The translations under genes were made by a program, and so were the position numbers. The notes beneath the pieces were generated by a model. It saw only the letters and a program-made list of their open reading frames with translations, was not told the origin of the DNA and did not search any database. A stretch of 64,000 bases of DNA from Paulinella micropora (taxonomy: Eukaryota; Cercozoa; Imbricatea; Euglyphida; Paulinellidae): the NCBI GenBank assembly GCA_019918135.1, contig WBZZ01003884.1:186501-250500 (forward strand). The letters run 5' to 3'. Position 1 is the first letter of the stretch, and each line of letters starts with the position of its first letter. This document shows, one piece after another, positions 37,963 to 49,564 of this stretch.

Positions 37963-40900
37963 TTATTGGGGCGGAGTGCCGTACTCGTCGGCCAGGGCTT
38001 GGACTTTGGCCTTGCACAGGCCGGTGTCCGTCTCGGTAGCCCCCGCCTGGCAGCTGCAGGCCCAGGGAAACTTCTGGTCGCCTACGACGCGGACCAGGGC
38101 CGACAGCGTACCGGGCCGCAGACGACCTCCTTGGTCGGGATCGCCCACGACTTGTTGGCGGGGAAATCGCGCCGTTGGCAGCTGCAGCCCGTTCGCCCTC
38201 CGGTCGCAGGCACCTGAACTTCCTGTCGACCGCGCACAGGCACTTGGCCGGCCTGCCGTCGCTGTTGTAGTAGCAGGTGGCGGACACGTGGCAGGCCGGG
38301 GCACAGACGCGGTCCTGGCAGAACCTGCCGCCGAAGCCCGCGTCGCACCGGCAGGTCTGGCCGTCAGCCACCGCACGCATAGCGGCTTCGTACCGCTCCT
38401 CCCGCGCCGCGTACTTGAGGTAGGCGGCGAGCTGGAAACGGTCCACCCGGTACGAGAAGCGCGCGAGGGGCGGCAGGTGGTCGAAATCGTGAGCGTCGAG
38501 CGGGAACGCGCGCGTTTGTGTGCACTGGCCGTTGCCGTTGCACGCCTCCCGGCGCAGCCGCGCCTGGGCCAGAGCTCGTTCGCTGCCAGCAGGTCGGCGT
38601 CGATGGTCGAGCGGGCCGCCTCTTCGTACTGGCCCAGGTACCAGTTCCACACACACTGCCTGTCGGCGGTGCGGTTGTCGTAGCAGCCCTCGCGCAGCGT
38701 GACGTACTCGCAGAACCGCCCGAAGTAGCCGGCGTCGCACTTGCCGCACTGGCTCTCGCCGCTGGACCGGTTATAACAGGCAGCTGCCCGACGTCTCGCT
38801 GCCGGGCACGAGCAGGCTGGCCCGGGGCAGCTCGCAGCCGAAACATTCGCCGCGGTCGACGCTGGCCCCGGCGGCCCGCTTGCACTCACCCCCGCGCTGT
38901 GGAAGCAGCCGGCGGGACGGGATGTTGCAGCTGGCGGGCTGGCCGTAGGGCGAGCTGGTCCAGCCGTTGGGACAAAATCCCGCCGACGGCTGCGCCACGC
39001 AGTAGCGCGGGTCCCCCTGCTCGTACAAGTAGCAGCTTTTTCTGGCGCCCCCCGTGAGTGCGAAAGCACCACAGCGGCACGTCGCGGCCCTCTCATCGGC
39101 GCGGAAGTCCGCCACGCACACGCCGCGCCCGCTGCAGTCCTCGCCGCTGCCGTACGAGAGCTTGGACTTGCACACGCCGCGCCCGTCGATGTCGCACGCG
39201 TCCTGCAATCAGCACGCGCGCGACCCTGGGTTCGCCGAGCGCATCGTACACCAGCGTACTAGCGTCCGTGTTGGGCTTGACCCGGAAGCCGCTGTTGCAC
39301 AGGCAGTGACCGTTGCTACCGCAGACGCCCCCGGTCCCAACCGCAGGGCACGACCGTCGTGTCGCGCGGCGCAATCGCGGTGTCGGGCACGGACCACGAC
39401 AGCGTGGACTGCGCGTACCAGTCGTAGTCGTACGGCACGGGCTGCGGGCAGCACGGCAGGTAACAGCTCTTCAGCTGTCCGTCCACCAGCACTGGCTCGT
39501 TGCGCCACAGCGGGGCGGACAGCGACGAGCAGTTGCCGGCGTTGGCGCTCCAACGACTGGTGCCGTACGAGAACGCGTCTGTCGCCACCCACTGGCGCCA
39601 ATTCCAGTACGCCGCGAACTGCCAGGGCCACGTCATGGCCATTATATCACAGCCCGCGGACAGGGGCTCGTGGCCCGTCAGCGGCACTGTCGTCGGCCCC
39701 CCACGGCGCGTCGTAGTCGCAACGGCCCGGCAGCCCGGCGAACGTCCGCGCCGCCGAACCAGGCCGGCACGGAGTAGCGCAGCAGCGTGTGCGACCGCGT
39801 CTCGACCACGGCAATCGCGTGGTCGCCGGGCCTAAAACGGTCCGCCGCCGAGCTGTGCCAACGCGCGGCCCGCAGGTCGTCCTGCGCCTGGGCTAGCAGC
39901 TCCAGTTCTGCCGCCGACCCCGGCCACGCGCCGCCGGAGCCACAGGCCCACGGGCCGCGCCGCAGCCCTCCGGCAACGTCATCGGTGCCACGGAGCCACC
40001 CTGCGGAGCTCGTACACGTTCCTGAGCTCGAAGGCGTCGCGCACGACCTCCCGCACGAGGTCCACGCGCAGCAGCGCGCGCTCGACCAACGACAGCTGGT
40101 CCTCCGTCACGCCCCGGTGATCTTGCAGCGAAAAGAACCGGCCGTTCGCGGATTCGGCGATCCACTTGCCGGCAGGCCGTCGGCGACCGTCAGGTTCAGC
40201 AACGCCAGATAATAGCCGACCGCGAGCCTCGCGGCCGCGTAACCCGCCAGCGGCCCCGGCCGTTGGCACCCACGCGCTGGCCGCGCAGCCGGTGGAGTTG
40301 CCGCCGCACACCTGCGCCCGCCACTCGGTCTCGTTCTTGTTGTCGAGGACGGCCGCGAGCGCCGGCAGCGCGGCCGGGTCCCGGCAGCCCGGCGGTCCCA
40401 GCCAGCGCGCGCCAGTTCTCTTGCAGCACGAGCCTCGCGCGCAACAGCGCGGCGGGCCGCCAGCCGGACCAGGACCAGTCGTTGAAGCGGCTGCAGGCCT
40501 GGTTGACCCGCCGGTCCAGCGCTACGACGGCGCTCTGCAGCGACGTGACCAACGTGTCGCCGCGCGCCGCCAGTTCTCTTTCCGGCACCGGGTGCAGGTA
40601 ACGTGAGCCTTGTTGGTCGGTTTCCAGCTGGTGCAGCCGCCCCGGGTCTAAGCGCCGCAGCTCCGCCAGCGGGAAGTTCAGCTCGCGCTCGCTGAAGAAC
40701 ACGCCGCCGTTCGCAAACAGCACGATCGCCTGGCAGCGCACGTCCTCAAAACACAGCTGGCGCTGCGCGTCGCTGGGCGCCAGCACCGCGTCGGCGGTCG
40801 GGCGCGGGTACGCCGTGAGCTCCGCAAAAAGGTTCGGGCGGCAGGCCGTCTCGTTGTCCGGCAACCGTTGCAGCCCCGCTGTTGGCGAATACGTCAGCCC

Positions 40901-43900
40901 CGCCGTGCCCAGCCAGCAGCAGGCGGGCGGGTTACAGCAGCGCACCGCGCGTTGGCGCTGGCCACCGGAGTTGTGCCAACGGGCAGTGCACCGTGCACAG
41001 CGGTAGCCCGAGCCCCGGGCGCAGTGCACAACTCGGATAGCGGCGCCGTCCGTGCCGGCGTCGAGGCACCAGGCGCGCCGGTCGTGGTCCGTTGCCAGCA
41101 CGTCGCCTAACAAAAGCTTCACGCCTCCGGCGGCCCACAGGCGCCGCAACACTCGCGCCGCGGCCAGCAGGTCCACGTTAGACGCACGGGGGTTCGTGCC
41201 GCGCAGGCTGTGCTCCAGCAGCAGGCCCCGGACACTCAGGTCCGGCACGTCCCGGGCCAGCCACAGCAATACTAGTTCGTCCGGCGACACGAGCCCGCGG
41301 GCCGCGCAGCTCAGGCCCGCTGCTGTCGGTGGCCTGCTAGTACAGAGCCGGAAAGCTGTTGAGGTTGGCCTGCGACAGCCCGCCGTTCTGCGTGTCCAGG
41401 TAACACTGGGTGTCGATCAGCGCGCTGGGCGCTAGCGCCTGCACCACGGGCGTCCAGTGCACGCCGCAGTCGCAGGGCACCAATGCCGCATTGACACTAT
41501 TAGGAGCGGGTGGTACAGAACGGGTCCACGGTAGGGCTCGCGCGTCCAGCCCCCATCGCACTCGATGGTGCCGCCACCGGCCGCACAGGCGTAGGCCAGC
41601 GCCCCGCAACGGTCGCTGGCCAGGCCCAGCGTCTGCCTGGGCACGGGACACACGACACGTGCCGCCGCGGACGGCGCGGCGTTGTGGCACAGCAAGTAAT
41701 CGTCCGTCACACGGTCGTTTACCGCCATGTCCGCGTGCAGTGCGTCCAGCATCTGCTTGTCTACCTGCACCGCCACCATGGCCAGCGGGTCGCACACCAA
41801 ATCGGTAGTCCCGCAGCGGAAGCGCTGTTCGTGAAAGAGCGACGACACGCAGTCTGCCTCGGACCAGGCCGTCACCGAGGCCCTGTACCCCGGGCCACAG
41901 TACGTCGTGCACTGGGCCTGCAGCGCGGGGCACGGGTCACCGGCGAGCGCGACGTGATCAGCGCTGAGCCAGCAGCCAGTGGCTGCTGGTTCGTCCTGCA
42001 GGCTGTCTAGCCACCAGCCGCCACCACGCAGTTCCGGCAGGCCCGCCCTTTGGCACTGCCCGCTCAGCTCGCACTCGTTCACGCACTGCAACGCCCGGCC
42101 AAAGTCCTGTAAAAAGCAGTGCACGGGCAACGCGCTGCAGTACTGCACCAAGACCACCGAGCTCTTGGCCAGCGCGGCACACGCCGGCGGCGCCGGCGCA
42201 CGCAACACGTCTTCACCGGCAGTTAACTCACAGTAGCTAAACCCGCGGCCGGCTAGCGCAGATTGTAACCGCGGCCAGGACCAGCGCCAGCCGTTCGTGG
42301 TCCACACTACGGTTCCGTCGCTGGCGCTCTCGTTCGCACTCGGCCTGAGGTGTGGTAGGTCCGGCGGGCACGCCGCCAGCACGGCGTCACAGGCGCCGAG
42401 CGCTAAGGCGTCGGCGTAGTCCACCGTACAGTTCAGCAGGCGCCAGCGGCTCTGGCCGCTGCAAACGTAGCGGCCGCCCGGCGCGGTAGCGCTGCACGAA
42501 ACCGTTTGCCCTCGCGCACGTCGCCCCCCAGCGCGAGGGTCTGGCCCAAGGGTGGTCGGCGGCGCAGCGCCACCAATCAGCGCTGTCTACGAAAGCCGGC
42601 AGCTGTGCCAGGCACAGTTCGGCCCCGCAGCTCACGTTGCGCCCGGCCGGGCACGCCAAAGTAGCGGTCGGCGGCAGGACGGCGATGCACCCGCTGGCTG
42701 AGAGCCAGCCAGTCACCAGCTGCTGCCGCACAAAGTCTGGCTGAACCCGTACACAGTAGCGCACGAAGCGCGCGCAAGCCATGCTAGCGTTAGCTTCCGC
42801 CGGCAGGAGCAGGTGGCACCAATTGTTGGAGCCTACTACTGCACAAGTTGCGCCCGTCTCGTTAGTCAGCCCCTGCGCCGCGGTGAGCGCACACTGTACG
42901 GCCGTAGTCCCGCACGTCCAAGTCACGTTCCGCACATATTGTGGGCCCTCCTCCTCTACCATGAGGCAGTAGTAAGGCGGCAATTGGCCCGACACCGCGT
43001 AGTTGTAGACCGAGTCCACCAAGAAGACACAGCTCCCGACCTGCGACACAGAGGACAGCGTCGCGTCAAGGCGCTGCGGCGTCCGGCAGCAGTACAGCTC
43101 GCTCGGCTGCAAGGTCAGCAGCGGCCGGCAGTAGCCGGTGGCGGCCGCGGCCACCGCTGCTGTTGGTACGCCGCGCGCGAGCCAGGCCAGCCGATCCGTG
43201 AGGGACCAGCACACGTACGAGTCCCTTCCGTCCTGCGAGCAGCGCAGGTCGTGGTAAGAGCACGCCGCGCCTAGCAGCGAATAAGTTTCATTAGTGCAGG
43301 CGTAAGGACAGTTCTGTAGCAGGACGTTCGGGGGCATGGCCGGAGCATTGTCAGACGGAAAGCACTGGTGGCACAGCAGATCGGACACGCCACCAACCGA
43401 CTGCGCCAGCCAGGGGTAGTTGGCCAGGATGGCCGCGCCGTCGAGCCCGTCCCAGAACGCATTGCGTCCAGAAGCGCGCGCGCGCGTCTCCGCCCGCAAC
43501 AACTGCAAGTCTACGGAGAAACAGTCGACACAGCCGCCCGGGCCACACCACGTTTCTGAGGATGAGCAGGCCAGGCGCCACATTTGTACAGGCACGACTT
43601 CGCAGAAAGCGGGCGCCGGTGCCGGGGCTAGGGGCCAAGTACAGTTGAAGTCGACAGTCTCCTCCAACGCCCGGCGCAGCAGCTCACAATCACCGGACAG
43701 CGCCCTAGCGTCAACCTCGCCGTCCAGCACGAAGGTACGCGAGCTGTTGGCACGGCACCGGTACGTCAGGGAGCCGGGCCGCAGCTCACAAGAAATCTGC
43801 GACGACTCGGGCCCGCAGGGCAAGGTTACGCGCGCCACCGCCGAGGAGCACACCCCGGACTCCTGCGACTCGCCGGTGGTAAACGGAAAGGCGCAGCTGT

Positions 43901-46518
43901 AGGTCTGCAGCAACTCGTGCGCCTTGTAGCACAAGTGTCCGGCCCGGCCGCTGTTGTCGAGTTCAACGACCGCCACGGCCGGTGGCGGCGGGCCCAGGAC
44001 GGACCAGACGAAGCTGGCCTCCAGTCGGGTCGGGGTCGTAGACAGTACGGGCCACCCCGCGCTCATAAGTTGGTAGTAGCAGTCGCCAGCAGTTGTTGTG
44101 TTGTACCACAGCTCCAGGCGGCAGTCGGGGCAGTTCACGTAGTAGTGCGGCGCACTCGGCAACACCGCGGGCTGCGGCAGCCTCCGCTCGAGGGTGCACG
44201 ACGGCGGAGCCGTGCACCACGACAGCGGGTCGGCCCCGTTCGGGCAGCGCCACACGACCGGCACGACGTCGTCCTTCGCGCCATCCGGCGCGACGCTCTG
44301 GTTACCGAGGCGCAGCACGTACAGCCCCCCGCCGGACCGCAGCGGCGGGCGCGGCACGCAGAAGCGCGCGCCGTCCCCGACGAGGCCGGGGGCGCAGCGG
44401 CAGCGCGGCCACGTGTTGAGCAGCTCGCACGTGGCGTTGGCGGCACATTTTACAAAAGCGCAGCGGTCCAACAACCGCAGCGCGCTGCCGCCCGTGATTT
44501 GGGTCACGGGCAAGCTGACCAGGAACGAAGACTGGCCCAGCGACGTCTGTGCGTCCTGCAGCAGCCGCGCCATCAGCAAGTTGTAATCTTCGCGCTCGTC
44601 CGGGTTTAACTTCAGGCACGCCACGCGCATTAGCACGGTGCTGGACGCACCCGGCAACAACACGCTGGCCACCGTGTCGAAGGCGGCTCGTTCGTTGACG
44701 GGATTCTGGGCCAGCACCCGTGCCGTTCGTCCCTGCGGATCCAACACCACGAGCCTCATCCGCGGTCTAACGCTCCCGCTGCAGTAGTGCACTTGGCCGA
44801 CGTCCACCGCAATCTCGTCCACGACAAACGTGCCGCTGGACGGCTCGCCGGTGGTCGAGGCCATTAATAATGAGCCGGCCGACGTCACCGCCAACGCCGC
44901 CGCGGCAGACGGCACCGACAGGCACTGCACTACGCTGCTGCCGGACGGAGACCACAGCAACCGAGAACCAAACACGTTGGGCTCCAGCCAGAGAGCATTG
45001 TTGCACCCCAGCAGCCCCACCCCGCCGGTCCCTTGCTGCCAGAGCGGCGCGCCCCACAGCGTACGAAAGCTGGTGTCTGGCAGCAAGGAGCCGCCGGCCA
45101 GCGCCGACGAGCCGGGCCAGGTGTAAAGCCGCCGCTCTAGCAGGGCTGGCGGCTTCCATGGGGACCAGGTCCCGCCTGCGGGGCACGGCGCCAACGTAAA
45201 CAGCAAACCTCCGCCTAACAGCTGGGGCGCCAACGCCAGGCTGCAATTAGTACCGATGATGAGGCTATTGCCATCGACAGTGTCGCCGCTCCAGTCGTCG
45301 CTGACGGGCGGAGGCCACGCCCAGCGCCTGGCCTCGAGCACGCCGCTTTGCTCGGTTACCCCCCAGATCGCACCCTCCAGCACAACGGCGCGTGTGTGCA
45401 GCGGCTTGGTGGACAGGCGCTTGAAGATACGTAACGAATCAAGGGTTGAGCTGACAAAGGCGTACGTGGCCTGCGCGCCGCTCAGGACGTTCCCGTACGT
45501 GACCACTACGTCGTCCAGCCCGTCACCGTCCAGGTCTCCCAGCACTACTTCCGGCCGCTGCCACAAGAGCTGGCTGCTCTGTACCATAAACAAAGCCTCA
45601 TACTGCAGGTTGCCCATGCCGAGCAAGAGCTGGAAGGCACTGAGCGCGGAGCACTGCAGACCCCCGCTGACCTCCGGGACCAAGTTACCACCAGGACAAG
45701 TGTACGACACACCGACCCCATTGTTGGCATCGCCGTACCCGGCCGTGCAGAACAGCTTGCACGACGGGCCGTTCGGCTCAAGCCAGTTGCACTGCGAACC
45801 ATACGCGCTGCCGCGCGGCAGTTCCCACTGGCACGGGATCCGGGTGCAACCGTTGGCGCCCACGCCCTGGGCCACTGGGTCGTTCTGCCAGTAGGCGGTC
45901 ACGTTGCACGTCCACACAAAGCTGCCCGCCGTGTCGGTACACACCGCATTAGCGTCGCACGGGTACTTTAAGCACTCGTTGATGACCTGATATCTGCCAG
46001 ACGCCATACAAGGACGTGGACAACGCCCCGTAGGGATACTGCTGCAGCAAGGGACACCTAGCGCGCGCCCAGCCCCCGTAGCCCGGCTTGCAGCTAACCA
46101 AACACTGCGAAGCGGTTACTGGGTTTTGGCAGCTGTTAGTGTTGTACACGGCCAGATCTACTCCGCCGTTCCCGAGCGAACAGACCGCATCAGCGTCGCT
46201 CCTAGATTCTTGGAACTGGCACCATCTGTAGTAAGGGTTAGAGTAAAAAGGGTAATAGTTCGGGTTGTTTTCGCACAGGCCCCAGTACGAATACGAGCCA
46301 GACCATCGTAGCTCCTTTGCCATAGTGTAAAGGTCTGGATTAAAAGTCCAATCATTAAACGCCATGTTGTCCATTTCAGCAATAACTCCCAAGCACCCAT
46401 CACTGGTCCGTGCCCAAAGCCATTTGCGAGGCTCGCACACAAAAATCTTCTTATCATGCCAAATCTGCCCCGTTACCACTGCCAGCAAGGTCAGAGCGAG
46501 CAGCCCGCTGGTAACCAT
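37963..46518 (-). CDS. Very large Cys-rich EGF/sushi-like surface protein (interrupted, several breaks)
   Basis: The amino end at 46518 is a classical signal peptide (MVTSGLLALTLLAVVTG). Cys-rich sequence continues on the same strand for 8.5 kb. Recognisable parts in order are a sushi-like piece (CLVSCKPGYGG), an EGF-like module (NECLKYPCDANAVC), another sushi-like piece (SCKLFCTAGYGDA), an FG-GAP-like calcium loop (GDLDGDGLDDVVV), a second EGF-like module (CAFVKCAANATCELL), and several EGF-type modules toward the carboxyl end (CDAGYFGRFCEY, CRCDAGFGGRFCQ). There is no membrane segment at the end. The coding sequence is spread over several frames, roughly eight or more breaks, mostly in the distal half, while codon use and Cys spacing stay protein-like. 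Unusual splicing, decay or assembly indels could each explain this. Such proteins act outside the cell in adhesion; here that is inference. Confidence 0.65.
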
Positions 46519-46919
46519 GGCCGCAAATTTTTCTTGGGGCTATCGACTTGCCAAAAAAATGTTGGGCTGGTACAGGATTTTTAGCCAATCATATATATAT
46601 ACTACACGCACAATCTGGTGCTTCCCAAAAAAAACCTGTAACGACCGGTTGGCTCTCTGACCTCTTTCTTTTTTAAAAAACAGTCTTGTGCAGATCTTCT
46701 GTCAGAAAGAAAATTGGCAGGTATCGACAATTTTATGTTGATTACAGAAAGACGGGAAACGATGGGAGGAGGGGAAGAGAAGTTAGTAAATATTTTTCCA
46801 GGGTGCTAGGGGCAATCTATTGCACCCCCCTACACAAAACTTGCAGAAGGAGAAAAAGGGGAAGAGAAAGGGATGGAAGGGAGGGAGGAGAGAGAGAGAT
46901 AGCTGGTGGTGCACCGGAC
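46519..46919. other. Spacer upstream of the giant surface-protein gene
   Basis: About 400 bp. It includes a TATA-like run (separate entry), T and A runs near 46670, and a purine block at 46840-46905. No gene seen. Confidence 0.5.
46589..46602 (-). promoter_or_regulatory. TATA/ATTGG-like promoter element
   Basis: The minus strand reads gtatatatatatgattggc about 75 bp before the ATG at 46518: an alternating TA tract beside ATTGG (inverted CCAAT). It is the clearest AT-rich promoter-like element in the window. Confidence 0.35.
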
Positions 46920-47918
46920 CTAGAAATGTACGGGCCCCAGGTACTGTCCGACAACCGTGGCGATGCACGCGGGCCAGCACAGACATTCTATACACCAGGG
47001 CGCGAGCTCGTGCGTGTACCAGCGCTCGCGGCCGCTGTCGAGTCCGCTCCAGTCCGCCTCGCAGTACCCGGGCCACTGTGCGCGCACTCCGCGCAGGCTG
47101 TTGCCCTGACGCACTAACGCCACGGTCACGTACGAGGCGGGCGATATGTTTGCGGCCTGGGCCAGCGCCTTAGCGTCGCGCCCGTCGGCCGGCATGGCTT
47201 CGAGCGGTTGTCGGTCGTCTTCGCGCACCCAGTTGAGCGCATACTCAGCTCCTGCGCAGCGGTACAGCCGCAGCCACAGCCGCACGCGGCCGCGGTCTAC
47301 CGCTGCGCGGTCCAGGAACAACGGAATATCTTGCACGGGCTGTGATCCACGCGGGACCAGGCGCAGCGAGAGCTGATCGCCGGCCAGCAGTTGCGACAGG
47401 CGCAGCGCGTCGGCCACGCGCCGCGCCTGCGCGGCGACCGCCTTGCGGTGCACGGCCTGCGTGGTCTGTTCGAAGGCAGTTCGCAGGCAATTTCGGGCGT
47501 TGGGCGTTTGGCGGTTCCAGCACCGGCGCACGAACAGCCACTGGCTGGCGCTGGTCTTACAGGTGGCGTAATCGGCGGCCACGGCGCGCAGCCTCAGCAG
47601 CAGGTCCGCCACGATCTGCCCCCGCACCCACACAAAGGTGCGTCCCCTCTTGGTGCACACGCTCCGGACGCCGTGCGGGTTCTTGTGGAAGACACACCAC
47701 AGCATCGCCAGATCAGCGCCCGGGCAGTGTTGCCAGCCCTCGGCCAGCAGGTCGTCGACGGTGTGCGTCAGCGAACGGGGAGTGCAGATGAGCTTCTGCA
47801 GCGCCAGCTTGCGCGCACCCGCGTCCAGCGCAAAGCGGGCAACGGGGGGCGCCCCGGGCGCGGCTGCAATGCCCCAATCGACACGGCAGGGCTCGGGCAG
47901 ACCCGCCAAGCCCTGCAT
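46920..47918 (-). CDS. Unknown 332-residue protein
   Basis: An intact frame from the ATG at 47918 (MQGLAGLPEPCRVDW). The protein is soluble, rich in Arg, Ala and Leu, with Cys/Trp residues at the end (WCIECLCWPACIATVV), which could be a metal site or disulfide pair. The central stretch TPNARNCLRTAFEQTTQAV echoes NARQCLETVICL of the tandem paralogues at 27-30.6 kb and lies at a similar place after a Trp-rich segment, so a distant relation is possible but weak. No signal peptide. The family is not recognised. Confidence 0.7.
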   Translation of the reverse strand: MQGLAGLPEPCRVDWGIAAAPGAPPVARFALDAGARKLALQKLICTPRSLTHTVDDLLAEGWQHCPGADLAMLWCVFHKNPHGVRSVCTKRGRTFVWVRGQIVADLLLRLRAVAADYATCKTSASQWLFVRRCWNRQTPNARNCLRTAFEQTTQAVHRKAVAAQARRVADALRLSQLLAGDQLSLRLVPRGSQPVQDIPLFLDRAAVDRGRVRLWLRLYRCAGAEYALNWVREDDRQPLEAMPADGRDAKALAQAANISPASYVTVALVRQGNSLRGVRAQWPGYCEADWSGLDSGRERWYTHELAPWCIECLCWPACIATVVGQYLGPVHF

Positions 47919-48332
47919 TCGGTGCCGCCCGAGAGGTTCGAACGCAGGTTGGTGCTGGGCAGGGAAGGCAAAAACCAGTCACAAAAAAAAAGCCGAGCAG
48001 GAAGCTGGGAGGGGAGAAAGGGCAAGGCTTGTTTGAGAAAAAAGTTTTGCCACCAAGACGGGAGAGGAAAAAGGCGGAGCTAGCTGGAAAAGAAGATTGC
48101 TGGGGAGGGGGGGGGGGCCGGCGGCTTTTCTTTTTGGCCGCTGGCGCACAATCGGTGGGGGGAGGGCCACCACCAGGATTTCCGGTAGGCAGGGGGGGGG
48201 GGCCGGACCCTTGCCCGAGCGCTCGTCCTCTTGGGCAGCTTTTTTTTTAAAACTCGGGAGTAACCGCCGAAAAAAAAAGGAGACTGCAAAAAAGAAATTC
48301 CCGACCAAGTTCTCCTTGGGAGAATTTGCCAG
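47919..48332. other. Divergent spacer
   Basis: About 410 bp with A runs (47980, 48270), G runs (48105-48120, 48190-48200) and T runs. No credible gene. It should contain promoters for both neighbours. Confidence 0.5.
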
Positions 48333-49272
48333 ATGTTCCGCACCGTGACCGTGTCGTTCGAGCCCCGCGACGTGTCTTGCGAGCCCTTCACGTGCAACAC
48401 CGTGCGTGCGATCGCCAACAGAGCCAGGCTGCTGAGGTGGCAGACCTACTTGCTCGACCTGGAAGAACTAGGGCTAGAGCCCGGCGATCGACCGCTCGAG
48501 GGCCACGCCTGCGTGCTGTTGATTAGGCGTGGTGTGTGGCGTTTCATGGAATTGGGGTCCATGGCCCTAGGCCTGCCGTTGCCCGCGGGCGCTAGCAGCC
48601 TGCTACAAGACGAGTTGCTAGCGTTGGACTGGCCGGCGCGGTCCGTCGTCGGGGGGAACGGCGCCTTCTCGCAGAACCGCCAGGCCCTTGTGTTTGGTGA
48701 CGACGCCGTGCCGCTCGGGCGGCTGCCGTTGCTGGCCCGGCTGAAGCGCGGCGTAGAGGGGCTGATCCCGGAGGCGCGCGACTGTCCCACGGTCGGCAGC
48801 CTGTACTCGAACAACCGCCGCCAGGGCGTCTCGCCCCACGGCCACGACGGCCTGGCCGGCGTGATTGGGGCGAGGCTCGGCGCCGCCATGGGCCTGCACT
48901 GGCACTGGTACTTTGGCAAGCACCCGGTCGGCCGAGAGGTAGGCATCCAGCTGGACCACGGCGACGTGTACATCGGCCGCCAGCGCGGGTGCTAACCGGC
49001 GCGGAGGTTCGGCCCTTGTGCTCCGCCACGCAGAGGGGTCCCCTAGCTACACACGGTTCCTGCCCCCCCGCCCCAAGAAAAGAAAGCGGCAGCCCGGCAG
49101 CCCGAGGGTTCCCTGTCCTCCACCCCCCCCGTCGTCACCCGAGCTGCCGCTGCCACCGCTGGTGCCGCTGGCACTGCCGCAGCCGGAGCTGCCGCCCGAC
49201 TTTGTGCTGCAGTCCCCGCCGCTGGACTTTCTGTCGGAGCCGCTGCCGCTGGAGCCGGCCCCGCCCATGTGA
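48333..49272 (+). CDS. AlkB-like 2OG-Fe(II) oxygenase (interrupted, about one break)
   Basis: Starts at the ATG at 48333. The core resembles AlkB-type dioxygenases, which use 2-oxoglutarate and Fe(II) to remove alkyl groups from nucleic acids. LYSNNRRQGVSPHGHDG parallels the NxY...HxD strand-loop (His169, Asp172, with one extra residue between them), then ARLGAAMGLHWHWYFGKH, then IQLDHGDVYI, the strand before the second metal His. Family-like carboxyl sequence (LVLRHAEGSPSYTRF, then a basic PKKRKRQPG and a proline-rich tail) follows on the same strand but not in the same frame, so the gene looks broken about once. The HGHD spacing is unusual and weakens the metal-site call. AlkB-like genes occur in several large DNA viruses and in hosts. 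Confidence 0.5.
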
Positions 49273-49564
49273 CTCCTGTGCTTGCTCCCCACGCCCAGCG
49301 TCAAAACCTGTTTCTTTTTTTTTGGGGTGCCCCGGCACCCAAAAAAAAGTGTTGTTGCCAGTGTCTCTTCTGTACAGCTCCTTTTTTTTGTGACCTGGTG
49401 GGGACATTTCTTGCTGTACGATTCTGGACCTTCCCGGCGGAGGTCGGCGGGAGGGGCGAAGATTTCTTTTTTGTACCTCTTAGCTTAGCTGTTTAGGTAG
49501 AGCTTTTTTTTTCTTAGCACAAGTAAAAGAACTATCAGCCGGTGCACAAGAAAGGGCCTGTCCA
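49273..49564. other. Short spacer with inverted pair
   Basis: About 290 bp. ttttttttggggtgcc (49317-49332) and ggcacccaaaaaaaa (49334-49348) form a nearly perfect inverted repeat, shortly after the stop at 49272, and could act as a 3'-end hairpin. The rest is T-rich. Confidence 0.5.
49317..49348. terminator. Hairpin near a gene 3' end
   Basis: The inverted repeat ttttttttggggtgcc / ggcacccaaaaaaaa forms a stem of about 15 bp with almost no loop, 45 bp past the preceding stop. Hairpins at gene 3' ends mark transcript ends in some giant viruses. A role here is inferred. Confidence 0.4.
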
